64,000 bases of DNA, taken from positions 372,001 to 436,000 of the forward strand of contig JADANN010000268.1 of the NCBI GenBank assembly GCA_018806985.1, written 5' to 3'. The notes under the pieces were generated by a model, which saw nothing but the letters and a program-made list of their open reading frames with translations, searched no databases and was not told where the DNA came from. The stretch is from Angiostrongylus vasorum (lineage: Eukaryota > Nematoda > Chromadorea > Rhabditida > Metastrongylidae). Of the stretch, positions 58,231-64,000 are shown piece after piece (position 1 is the first letter of the stretch; each line of letters opens with the position of its first letter). The position numbers and the translations under genes are program-made.

Positions 58231-61200
58231 CTACGAATTATCCTTGCTGAGCTGATGCTAGATTGATATAAGTTGTCGTTTTTTGTTGTTGCTGTTGCTC
58301 GATGGCTAACGTTCTGGCGACTTCGCCTTCCTCATAGCCGTGCTTTTTGTGTGTTTATATTGACTCCACATGAACAGCAAAAGGTGTTCCCAAACGCAAC
58401 AGCACTCGCACCAGCTCCACAAGCGCAGGTTGTAAGAATGTATGTAGGTATATCTACTGCTTATGCAGAGGTTTATACAAATTCGGTCTTTTATGATATT
58501 AGACTTGTTTGGAAAAAGCATTATCCGACCCACTGAGATCTGTTATTGCTTGTGCTAAAGACTTGCGAACGATCACATAGACCTATCTCATGATATTAGG
58601 AAAAGTCAACTCGACCACCATTCAAGACATTCGTAAAGAAGACCAAGAAAACAGGTAGTAGCAGAACCCACACTGAAGTCAGAAGTTCTTTTTAGATGGG
58701 AAAGACGAGATAATGAACCTAATGGTGGAAAGCGTATAAATGAATGAGAATAACGTTGAGAAACACACCATTTTTTCAGTAGAATTATTATCGCAAAAAA
58801 CCTCCGTTAGGTTTACCGCCTCATCGTGGTTGGGAGGTGTTCCTTGGTGTCGGGCTGCTATGTACAGTGAGGGGGATTCCTTTTCCCAGCAGGGTCTCCC
58901 AGGCTGAAAAGGAGTCAGGCGTTTCCATTACGAAACCCAGCTAAGAGTACCAATACCAAGATCCACCACCATCCTAATACCAAACTAGTCACATGGTGGC
59001 AAATCTCCCTCTGATCCACAAAGGCGGCGACTTACTGTGGTGGTACAACCTGGGGCAGATTTTGGCCTGGCTCACCTCGGGATTCTAGGGAACCACAATT
59101 GCTTGACCAGCATATCTCCGAAAAATGGAGATTATGCTGAGGCCCGCACAACCACTGAAGACGGGCCATTGAAGTATCCAAGTATCCAAATATCACTATA
59201 TTCATGTGTTCCTGGAATATTTGCGGGAAAACAGTGGTTGTTTCTTGCATGAGAAGAATCTAGTTACTGTGGAGTCGATGAATCGAAGATGCGATTACAG
59301 TCTGAGTTAACAAAACTCGGAACCCTTCAAACGATCTTTGATGGGATTTTATTCCGAGTTTTATCCATATGTGAACATCCTTGCTTTTGTATTTCACATC
59401 ATACCCTGTTATGAAGAAAATAATAGATGGTGGATAAAAGCTGAAACATTGTGGTCATAGTTCTTTTCAATATTTCTCTCTTGGAAATGTTGATCAATGA
59501 AGAATTTGGTGGTTGAAGATGAAAAGAAAGAGAGTTACAATGCAGCATTCTGTTGCATTTATACTATTAGATTGTGCGTTACCACTTATATTTTATAATG
59601 ATTCACATAGTTTTTTCATCTTTCAAAATACCGTTTAGATTCGCAGTTAACACAATCAGTGACATCTCCATCATTGCCATCACCGATGTGGAATATGAAA
59701 CCCGCGTCGCAAGAATCGTCTGTAAACGCTTCTATTGGTCACAAATTTGAGATACCTCCGGAATTCTACAAAGTAACGTGCAAACTGTAAGTGTTTCTGT
59801 TTATTATTCATCTAGTCCCTGTGAATGATTAGGTTTGCATCTTTCTAAAATCACTGTAACAAAAAGATAGCACGTGGAATTTGCATCTGGAATGTTTTTT
59901 AATGTATCAGATGACTTTACGTGCTGCATAAGTTAGTTATCCGCCCGACGCTTTACTGCCTCATCGTGGCTGGGAGGTGTTCCTGGGTGTCGGGCTGCGA
60001 TGTACAGCTGGGGATTCATCCCCATGGCAAGGTTTACCAAGCCGAGGAGCCCGGCGTTTCCATCAGGAAGCATAGCTAAGAGTAAACCAGTAGCAGGATC
60101 CACCACCGTCCTGGTATCAAAGTCGCATGGTGGCAAATCTCCTTCTTATCCACAAGGCCTGCGACTGCCAGTGGTGGTGAAGACCTGAGGCAGACTTTCG
60201 CCAAGCTGACCTCAGGACTCCAGGGAAACACAATGGCTTAACCAGCAAATCTCCGAAAAATGGAGATTATGGCCACGACCAGTGAGGAGGGGCCATTCAA
60301 GTATCAAGTATCAAGTAACTTAGTTGAACTAAAAAACACTCATTTTGTTCCAAATATGACCCAATTTGATTAGTTGTACAGAGCTTAAACCTGTGAGACT
60401 TTGTATAGGAGAACTAATGAAACCGGTAGCTCGAAGACGAGTTTCATCCTCAATTTTTGTTCTTGCTAACATTCAATTTCATCGCTTTGTGTCGAAAATT
60501 CACTTTATTGTCCTTCACCTCTCGCAAACCCATATAGTTCATATCTGAAATTGTCTAGTATACAAGTAACAGTACCTAGTTTCGTGACCATTAATGTCTT
60601 ATTTCTTCAAATCTTAAAGAATGATAGACATTTGTTTAGCGCTTTGAGGTCAGACTTAGTGTTTTGAAGCTAGGTGGTTTTGAAACAACTGAATTGACGG
60701 CCATATATCTATTTATCATCATAGAAGACGCTCGATGAGGAACATTATAAGCAAAAGATGAATGTTTAATCATAAGTATTCAGTGACATGACGGTTCGTC
60801 CCTTAGAGCCGACGAAGGAAACTGAAGCTATTGAAGATGAACTTCGACGAATAGACAGCGAAACGACCGAACAAAAAGCGATACGCGAACGAAATCGGTG
60901 GACGCTAATGAGTGACGAAGAGAGACAAGTGAAACCAGCGAAGTATATTTCTTAGATTTAGATTTTTATCTCTTGCTGGTTGTTCTAGGGATGAAGTCAT
61001 GTCTAAATTCAAGGGCCGAGATCAGATTTACCCTACTTGTAACCTTAAGTAAAATGTCCAGGATTTTATTCAAAAAATTCAATTCGTCTTGGGCAGTGAC
61101 GCACACTATCAAACAGATGGTACGGTAGCGTGGTGTACTTCGTTCTAGTTTCTAGATCTCAGAATTCTCTGATGTGCATCTATAAAGGGAACAAAGACTT

Positions 61201-62012
61201 AATAAATAAAAAGGGCATCCATGTGGAGTAAAATTGTGCTCCAAGCATTTGCGTGGGATTGAAAACTGACAGTTAATGAAATTCGCAGTGACTGTATTGC
61301 AGAAGTCCAGCAACTTGCAAATCGATCCGAATTCTTTTGTACGATATGGGTCTTGTCGATGAAGAGGGATTAGGAAAGGATATTATGTGTTTGGACAGCG
61401 GACAAAGGTGAGAAAAACATCCAGTATTTGTGCTCCATTTCAATTTCTGGAAATTCTTATCTTTACAATTTTTTTATCCAGATATGAAGAATTGCTTTCG
61501 GTTAATTCCAAGTACAAATCAGTTTGTTAATCATCAGAAAATTCAAATTTCAAAGTAGTCTTTACTCAAAATTCTAATAGGAATAATCATATGAATTTTT
61601 TTTCGTCATTGGCTTCTTTTTTACAGTCAGGAATTTTACCGCGATCTTCACGAAGCTGTCGATAGCTGTCCCACTCGAGCTCTTAACACCACGTACGTGT
61701 TTTACGTCAAAGAAGGCCAACGGTCGGCTGTGGACATCCTTGGTAATGCGGTAAGGAATTATCTTCTGTTCTTGTTTAGTTTGCTTTGGCCACCTAGGTG
61801 ACCCCTTCATAAGAATTCTGCAGTCATCACAATTTTACTGGTTCTTTACTAATTGGACAAGGTTTTTTTTTATCGTGGAGTCCCAGTGTACCTAGCCATT
61901 CCCAGATCTTCACCGCAGACAATTGTTGTTAATCAGAGGGAGTTTTATTACTTTACAGTTAGCTATCTTCCATTGTAGTAATTGGTAGTACTACTGGGAA
62001 ATTAAGACAACA

Positions 62013-62088
<76 letters not shown>

Positions 62089-62974
62089 GTGGGATAAACA
62101 GTTGTTAAATCATGGTAGTATTAGTGATGGTGGTAGTACTAGCTACAGTAGTGACAAAGGTCGTAATAGTGACTGTAGCAGTAGTCATTGTAGTTGTAGT
62201 GTTTTTAATAAGAAGTGGTGTAAACGTAAAACGAGAACTATTTCGCTGACAGTATGAATTAATATTGAAAGTATGGTGGAAGCATATGTTGACTAAATAA
62301 TAACGTTTATTTCTTATTAATAGTTTTAATGGACCCTGATGAATTGGATGTTACTGCATTGTTTAGTTGATTTATATATCCCATTTAAAATCGTTTGGAA
62401 ATAGAAATGTAACTGAACTTTTGCTTATTGAACATCTTCGAATTTTTTGCATAAAAAATTTCGCTGTTGCTTCGGGATTTTCGTTTTCTTTATGAACGTC
62501 GTTCAATGATGGTCAAGTCCATTCTCTCTGAGGTCCCAGTATAGCCTGTGGTCCTAGCAGTGTGTTTCCGCGTGACTTGGTGAAGTGAGCTGGTGTCAGA
62601 CGAGTCTCGTAACAATTTCTCTATCCCGAAGGCTTGGGAGGCTTAGTGAAGCTAGGGTGGGTCGAACCAGCACCGTGCTCTTGATGAACGGCATCGCCAT
62701 CACTGCGCCACCCTCCCTATTAATTTATATATTATGATGTCAGTGACATTTTACTTCTAGAATTTTCCTACCTTCTGGAGGACGGCAAATAGGTTTTGTT
62801 TCACATCTGATATAGATGTGTAAAATCGTATAATCACGTATTTTTTTCAGATGAACATGCAGAATACATCATCGGATTTTTGTGGTTTTTTGGCTGATCT
62901 TGGAGAAGGAGTAGAAATCGGAGTGCACGATTCCTGGACTGGACACTGGTCAACGGCTTACAGCAGTGAAAGAA
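29521..62974 (+). CDS. RALGAPB: Ral GTPase-activating protein beta subunit (RALGAPB-like), 3' partial
   Basis: Role: the non-catalytic beta subunit pairs with a catalytic alpha subunit to inactivate Ral GTPases in the cytoplasm (family knowledge; C. elegans hgap-2 from memory). Exons traced: 29521-29588, 30736-30856, 30965-31125, 31336-31393, 31447-31551, 31664-31733, 31846-31985, 32428-32536, 32655-32733, 33289-33607, 34456-34618, 34852-34946, 38922-39045, 39145-39279, 49310-49402, 49961-50193, 50624-50718, 51077-51180, 51430-51558, 51642-51791, 51911-52045, 55618-55721, 55957-56082, 56188-56272, 56357-56497, 56638-56778, 57798-57959, 59639-59786, 60784-60942, 61303-61407, 61627-61750, 62851-62974. 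Phase is continuous except for a probable unresolved exon near 50406. The start MYEDWP matches the human MYxxW beginning. Conserved landmarks run in order to [12 protein letters not shown] near the end. The rest of the GAP-like domain lies off the right edge. Confidence 0.9.
29930..30245 (-). mobile_element. Retroposon-4 copy
   Basis: Minus-strand sense; 5' part CCGCCTTATCGTGGCTGGGAGG, body with GGATCCACCATCGTCTTGG and GGCAAATCTCCCTCTGATGC. Five copies share this unit of about 350 bp. The 118-residue plus ORF is only repeat. Confidence 0.72.
32805..33155 (-). mobile_element. Retroposon-4 copy
   Basis: Minus-strand sense; begins GTTTACCGCATCATCGTGAC and ends at GGTCCATCCAAGTATTCAAG, the AAGTATC-type tail. 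In the intron 32734-33288. Confidence 0.75.
33745..34020 (+). mobile_element. SINE-2 copy, with an internal insertion
   Basis: Plus strand; GATCCCAGAGTGATTGCTG pre-head, CATGGTTTGGTGGTGAACGC head, GTGTTCGATC, then about 45 bp of extra sequence before CTTCAGCATCATTGTGGTT. Followed at once by a retroposon-4 copy. Confidence 0.7.
34030..34400 (-). mobile_element. Retroposon-4 copy, full length
   Basis: Minus-strand sense; GTTTACCGCCTCATCGTGG start, GGGGGTTCAACACC (possible B box), GGAGATTATGCTGGGGCCC and tail GGCCATTCAAGTATCAAG then TAAG repeats. Confidence 0.78.
35040..36775 (-). mobile_element. RTE-clade LINE, inverted 5' half (endonuclease)
   Basis: Minus strand from 36775 (GGATCTCCCTCATATGAG 5' end) through the leader, the endonuclease ([70 protein letters not shown]) to the linker [18 protein letters not shown]. 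It contains several frame breaks. It abuts head-to-head the 3' half at 36780-38345, giving an L1-style 5' inversion. Located in the intron 34947-38921 of the RALGAPB-like gene. Confidence 0.87.
36780..38345 (+). mobile_element. RTE-clade LINE, 3' half (reverse transcriptase)
   Basis: Plus strand. The frame starts in the region before the RT ([20 protein letters not shown] read across a frameshift near 36850-36930), then [16 protein letters not shown], the RT 37005-37478 ([47 protein letters not shown]) and, after a stop, 37485-37976 ([13 protein letters not shown], where the catalytic FADD is mutated to [17 protein letters not shown]). It runs on to about 38345 with the 3' [22 protein letters not shown] end. 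The changed FADD and the stops show it is inactive. Confidence 0.87.
38410..38690 (+). mobile_element. SINE-1 copy beside the RTE 3' end
   Basis: Plus strand, 65 bp beyond the RTE 3' end. A-box region degenerate (GAGCGGTGTGGTCGG); body and tail (GAGAACTTTATCCTTTTTTTT) well kept. Confidence 0.8.
38922..52045 (+). CDS. RALGAPB: RALGAPB-like central exons, including the 10-kb intron
   Basis: Exons 38922-39045, 39145-39279, 49310-49402, 49961-50193, 50624-50718, 51077-51180, 51430-51558, 51642-51791 and 51911-52045. Conserved pieces are [50 protein letters not shown]...[21 protein letters not shown], and [15 protein letters not shown]. The donor at 39280 (gtgggt) is preferred over the one 4 bp later because it keeps phase with 49310. 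About 15-20 residues expected between 50193 and 50624 are not resolved: an open stretch begins after TTTAG at 50405 but has no good donor. Confidence 0.8.
39480..39690 (+). mobile_element. SINE-2 copy
   Basis: Plus strand; GTATGGTGTTGTGGTGAACGC, GTGTTCGGTCCCCACC, ATCTCAGCATCGTTATGG, and ATACCCTGCCATTAAAGAA then TAAATAAAAATTGACGAC tail. Confidence 0.8.
40683..40955 (-). mobile_element. SINE-1 copy
   Basis: Minus strand in the 10-kb RALGAPB-like intron; head TGTGGCGCAGTGG, B-box-like GGATCGATTCC, tail TTTTATCCTTTTAT. Confidence 0.82.
41075..41320 (-). mobile_element. SINE-1, diverged copy
   Basis: Minus strand, 120 bp from the preceding copy. Spacing of blocks is kept (GCAGAATGGTTAGAGG head, GATACATCGGTGGGATC body) but many substitutions suggest an older insertion. 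Confidence 0.6.
42330..43090 (-). mobile_element. Probable Penelope terminal repeat or short derivative, with an unassigned ORF
   Basis: The minus-strand order is hammerhead-like motif (42963-42997), a 150-residue open frame (43084-42626, starting [18 protein letters not shown]), a degenerate GTCAGCCATCGACC motif (42460-42475), ACCAACCTCGCATCAGC (about 42408), and TGCCGAGGTTTATAGAAAGTCGG (about 42331-42355). The last string is also at the outer end of the Penelope insertion (12512-12535). I do not recognise the encoded protein. The ORF may be fortuitous. Confidence 0.4.
42963..42997 (-). ncRNA. Hammerhead-ribozyme-like motif
   Basis: The minus strand reads GGCT, CTGAGGA, A, GATG-AAGA-CGTC, GAAAC, GTT, AGCC. 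Stem I is GGCT/AGCC (4 bp). Stem II is GATG/CGTC with one G-U pair. Compared with the copy at 49649 (GGCG/CGCC), both sides of stem II have changed together, which supports a folded RNA. Confidence 0.55.
43081..43446 (-). pseudogene. Unrecognised minus-strand open frame, possibly decayed transposon protein
   Basis: An open minus-strand frame of about 120 codons between a TGA near 43446 and a TAA near 43080, with no early Met. It includes [17 protein letters not shown] and a [16 protein letters not shown] stretch. Similar coding-looking minus-strand patches occur at 45660-45470 (for example [19 protein letters not shown]) and 43950-43830 ([10 protein letters not shown]). They lie between two minus-strand hammerhead-like motifs about 3.5 kb apart. 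One reading is a decayed Penelope-like element, but no RT domain is convincing. Confidence 0.25.
43447..45980. other. Intronic stretch without assignable features
   Basis: This is part of the 39280-49309 intron of the RALGAPB-like gene. AT-rich sequence with only patchy minus-strand open frames, none with a recognisable domain. I see no SINE, no simple repeat longer than the AAATA-rich run at 45858-45905, and no exon matching the host gene. Confidence 0.5.
46466..46680. repeat. Palindrome carrying two divergent hammerhead-like motifs
   Basis: Two arms of about 82 nt (46466-46547 and 46599-46680) are inverted copies around a spacer of about 50 bp. Each arm has one motif: minus strand 46491-46530 (CTGATGA, stem II GACG/CGTC, GAAAC, GTC) and plus strand 46618-46656 (CTGATGA, stem II GACG/CGTT, GAAAC, GTC). 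The CTGATGA core is the exact hammerhead consensus. The motifs face away from each other. It lies inside the 10-kb RALGAPB intron. Confidence 0.6.
46800..47035 (+). mobile_element. SINE-1, diverged copy
   Basis: Plus strand; GCGAGTGTAGTGGGCCCAGTGG head and a body with CTGAGTTGACGAATTGGTAGG. Heavily substituted, ending CGAACGCTTTTTCCTTTG. Confidence 0.6.
47900..48050. repeat. SINE-2 fragments in inverted arrangement
   Basis: Minus-orientation central block (AACCACAATGATGCTGAGATG, CTCCGGACCGCAGGTG) is followed within about 40 bp by the plus-orientation block (CTGCAAATATCTCAGAATC, ATAATGCCCTGCC). The two can pair as a snapback. Confidence 0.6.
48120..48200 (+). mobile_element. SINE-1, short 3' fragment
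   Basis: Matches only the 3' block (GTCGAATGTGTGGTGCATTCC, TCAGGGGATTCACCA, CCTTGTCC). Confidence 0.5.
48880..49065 (+). mobile_element. SINE-2 copy, diverged
   Basis: Plus strand; GGTTAGCGTGGTGGATAGC head, CCCGGGTTCGTAGATC B-box-like block, GAGTTTTGCTCGTATCTCAG, matching the 3075-3300 subtype. Confidence 0.68.
49565..49880. repeat. Second palindrome with paired hammerhead-like motifs
   Basis: Left arm about 49565-49700 and right arm about 49735-49880 are inverted relatives. Each has a hammerhead-like core (minus 49649-49684 with stem II GGCG/CGCC and stem I GGCT/AGCC; plus 49769-49804 with the core altered to CTTAGGA), followed outward by AGCCATTGA, a CAA-rich run, AAGATCTA, CCAACCTCGCGTCA and GCTAAACAA. 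It ends about 80 bp before exon 49961. Confidence 0.6.
52650..52905 (-). mobile_element. SINE-1 copy adjoining the long TA tract
   Basis: Minus strand; body and GGATCGATCCCGCGCCCC kept, head GTGTGGAGGAGTGG degenerate. The long (TA)n tract begins immediately past its 5' head. Confidence 0.78.
52908..53136. repeat. Long TA/CATA-rich microsatellite
   Basis: About 230 bp of TA dinucleotides with CG- and GC-containing interruptions (ATACGCATGTACGCATGTGC). The Tyr/Ile-repeat ORFs of all frames here are artefacts. Confidence 0.92.
53137..55617. other. Right part of the 3.6-kb RALGAPB-like intron
   Basis: No exon or recognisable repeat apart from the TG microsatellite at 54886. No open frame here resembles the host protein. 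Small ORFs are AT-driven. Confidence 0.5.
54886..54937. repeat. (TG)n/(TGTATG)n microsatellite
   Basis: GTGTGTGT run followed by five GTGTAT-type units, in the intron 52046-55617. Confidence 0.9.
55618..62974 (+). CDS. RALGAPB: RALGAPB-like C-terminal exons up to the GAP-like domain
   Basis: Exons 55618-55721, 55957-56082, 56188-56272, 56357-56497, 56638-56778, 57798-57959, 59639-59786, 60784-60942, 61303-61407, 61627-61750 and 62851-62974. Landmarks are [36 protein letters not shown], a Ser/Thr-rich linker (57798-57959), [26 protein letters not shown], and [12 protein letters not shown] with GHWSTAY. The last three match the N-terminal part of the Rap/Ran-GAP-like domain. The acceptor at 57797/57800 is a TTTTAGCAG tandem (NAGNAG). 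A possible extra exon at 58379-58432 would also keep phase but is not supported by similarity. Confidence 0.85.
56818..57095 (-). mobile_element. SINE-1 copy
   Basis: Minus strand in the intron 56779-57797. The head has a full potential acceptor stem: GGGCGCATG at the 5' end and CGCGCCC after GGATTGATCCC. Confidence 0.83.
58125..58231. repeat. (TA)n followed by (CATA)n
   Basis: TA runs then eleven or so CATA tetranucleotides, directly beside the hammerhead-like fragment 58236-58345. Confidence 0.9.
58236..58345 (-). repeat. Solo terminal-repeat fragment with decayed hammerhead-like motif
   Basis: The minus strand reads GGCT, ATGAGGA (C lost), stem II GGCG/CGCC intact, AGAAC (core altered), GTTAGCC, then a CAA-rich run and ATCAGCTCAGCAAGG, colinear with the arms at 49.6-49.9 kb. 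Both catalytic core segments are mutated, so this copy should be inactive. Confidence 0.5.
58535..58745 (+). mobile_element. SINE-3, diverged 3' part
   Basis: Plus strand; blocks CTATCTCATGATATTAGG, TCGACCACCATTCAAGACA and GAACCCACAC line up with the SINE-3 body. No head. Confidence 0.45.
58805..59195 (+). mobile_element. Retroposon-4 copy
   Basis: Plus-strand sense; GGTTTACCGCCTCATCGTGG start, CCAGCAGGGTCTCCCAGGC, and a tail AAGTATCCAAGTATCC. In the intron 57960-59638. Confidence 0.78.
59943..60320 (+). mobile_element. Retroposon-4 copy
   Basis: Plus-strand sense; CTTTACTGCCTCATCGTGG start, GGGGATTCATCCCCATGGC, tail CAAGTATCAAGTATCAAG. In the intron 59787-60783, close to the 58.8-kb copy in the same orientation. 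Confidence 0.8.
62009..62088. repeat. (AAT)n microsatellite
   Basis: Two AAT arrays separated by GATATAT, in the intron 61751-62850. Confidence 0.92.
62565..62725 (-). mobile_element. SINE-3-like copy, head and proximal body
   Basis: Minus strand; GGGAGGGTGGCGCAGTGATG head, GCTGGTTCGACCCACCC B box, acceptor-like GGGAGGGT/ACCC pairing, then CTCCCAAGCCTTCGGGATAG. The best tRNA-like A and B boxes of any copy here. Confidence 0.6.
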
Positions 62975-64000
62975 GTGAGTTTTGTCTTTTTATCAGTCGT
63001 TTTATCACTGAATACTCAGCTACTCTGCAAACAGTTCTTGAATAGAACCGCTACAGATGGATAGCATTACTCTCATTTTCCCTATTTTTATCTTCAAAAG
63101 GATCTCTTATAAACTTTTTTTTTCGTGTGGTGTCAAGTTCCCGTGAATTTGCGATCACATAAAAGCGAGTTTTAAGCGCGTTCCATACTATTTTTTTATT
63201 TCTCCATTTGATGAGATATTTTTGCAGTTGCAATCATTTCGATTATTTTTCGAGCATCTGTTGAGTACTTCAAATTTTTTTCGGTCCACGTACTAGACTT
63301 ATAGTGGTTGCTGATAGCGCCTATAAAACACGGCTGAGGAAAGATGAAACGAAGGACTCGCATGGTGTGGTGGTCAGAACGTTAGCCACCGAAAAACGTA
63401 ATAACGAGGTTCGATACCCGCCACAGCCACGTGCGGTCCGGAGTTTTGCAAGACATCATACCCTGCCATGAAAAAGGAATACGGAGTAAATAAAAAATGA
63501 TCACTTTGTCAATTATTAGATACCTTACTTGGGCTTGTTCAAACGAACTTTCTAACAATCACTTCCCCTTTTATTAATTTGCTATTTTTATCGTCGAATA
63601 TCTAAATTTATATTCTGAGAGCTTGTCGCTTCATTAGTATTTCTTCTTCCCTATGTGACCTTTCACTCCAGATGTTTTGAAGGTGCACAGATTTGCAAGG
63701 TAGGTTGAATTTTTACCATTATATTGACACAGTAGCTCGGATGACCAACTGTTATTTAACCTCCTCATTAACAGCACATGTGGTTTTTTCCTGCAAATTG
63801 GGAACATGCTCGCTGATTTCACTGCGCATCTGCCTAGCAGATAATTGTTTTGATATTTAAAACACACATATTTTATCTCATAGTAGACTTTACTGTTTAA
63901 AATAAAAGTAAACTAAAGGAGGACTAGAATTCGCACACGTTTACCAACAAGAGGACTTTTCTTGCTCTACCATGATGAGAGAGCTCACAAATCATATGTC
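62975..64000 (+). other. Intron after the last visible RALGAPB-like exon
   Basis: Donor GTGAGT follows AGAA at 62974. Apart from the SINE-2 copy at 63310-63500 nothing is assignable. The next exon, which should continue the GAP-like domain, is outside the window. Confidence 0.55.
63310..63500 (+). mobile_element. SINE-2 copy
   Basis: Plus strand; CGCATGGTGTGGTGGTCAG, GAGGTTCGATACCCGCC, CGGTCCGGAGTTTTGCAAG and tail ATACCCTGCCATGAAAAAGG. Lies in the intron after the last visible RALGAPB-like exon. Confidence 0.78.

Noticed and set aside
58125..58231. CATA array as a possible CRISPR or satellite
   Set aside because: A simple tetranucleotide microsatellite without spacers.
58379..58432. Possible extra RALGAPB-like exon (acceptor ATGAACAG, phase-neutral)
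   Set aside because: Keeps phase but has no resemblance to the family and lies against a terminal-repeat fragment; left out of the model.

Overview
This is a eukaryotic nuclear window, most likely from a strongylid nematode close to the hookworms. The evidence is short spliced exons with GT/AG introns and TTTTTAG/TTTCAG acceptors, no operons or ribosome binding sites, AT-rich introns, and dense young repeats (tRNA-derived SINEs, RTE-type LINEs, a Penelope-like element). The organism call is inference from element and gene style; no database was searched.

Two host genes lie on the + strand. Gene 1 (before 253 to 18718) is the C-terminal two thirds of an ACF1/BAZ1A-type chromatin-remodelling subunit: DDT, WHIM motifs, a PHD finger and a C-terminal bromodomain, in 20 phase-consistent exons. 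Its N-terminus lies off the left edge. Gene 2 (29521 to beyond the right edge, last exon seen 62851-62974) is the beta subunit of the Ral GTPase-activating protein complex (RALGAPB), in at least 32 exons with one 10-kb intron (39280-49309). The first is nuclear and acts with ISWI; the second is a cytoplasmic regulator of Ral small GTPases. I see no functional link between them, and 10.8 kb of repeat-rich DNA separates them.

Introns and the intergenic interval are packed with mobile elements: (1) a Penelope-like element (12499-15565) with RT and GIY-YIG domains, a head-to-head inverted partial copy and a 13-bp target-site duplication; (2) three insertions of one RTE-clade LINE, one of them (35040-38345) with an inverted 5' half as expected from twin priming; (3) three tRNA-derived SINE families and a fourth short retroposon family with AAGTATC tails; (4) a dispersed family of hammerhead-ribozyme-like motifs, some arranged as large palindromes, that fits the terminal repeats of Penelope-like elements. 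Simple repeats (TA, CATA, TGTA, AAT) are also present.

Nothing here looks like a new defence or biosynthetic system. The most interesting structure is the hammerhead-like repeat family and the inverted Penelope copy. Much of 43-46 kb, 26.4-27.2 kb and 53.2-54.9 kb is not assignable by reading.
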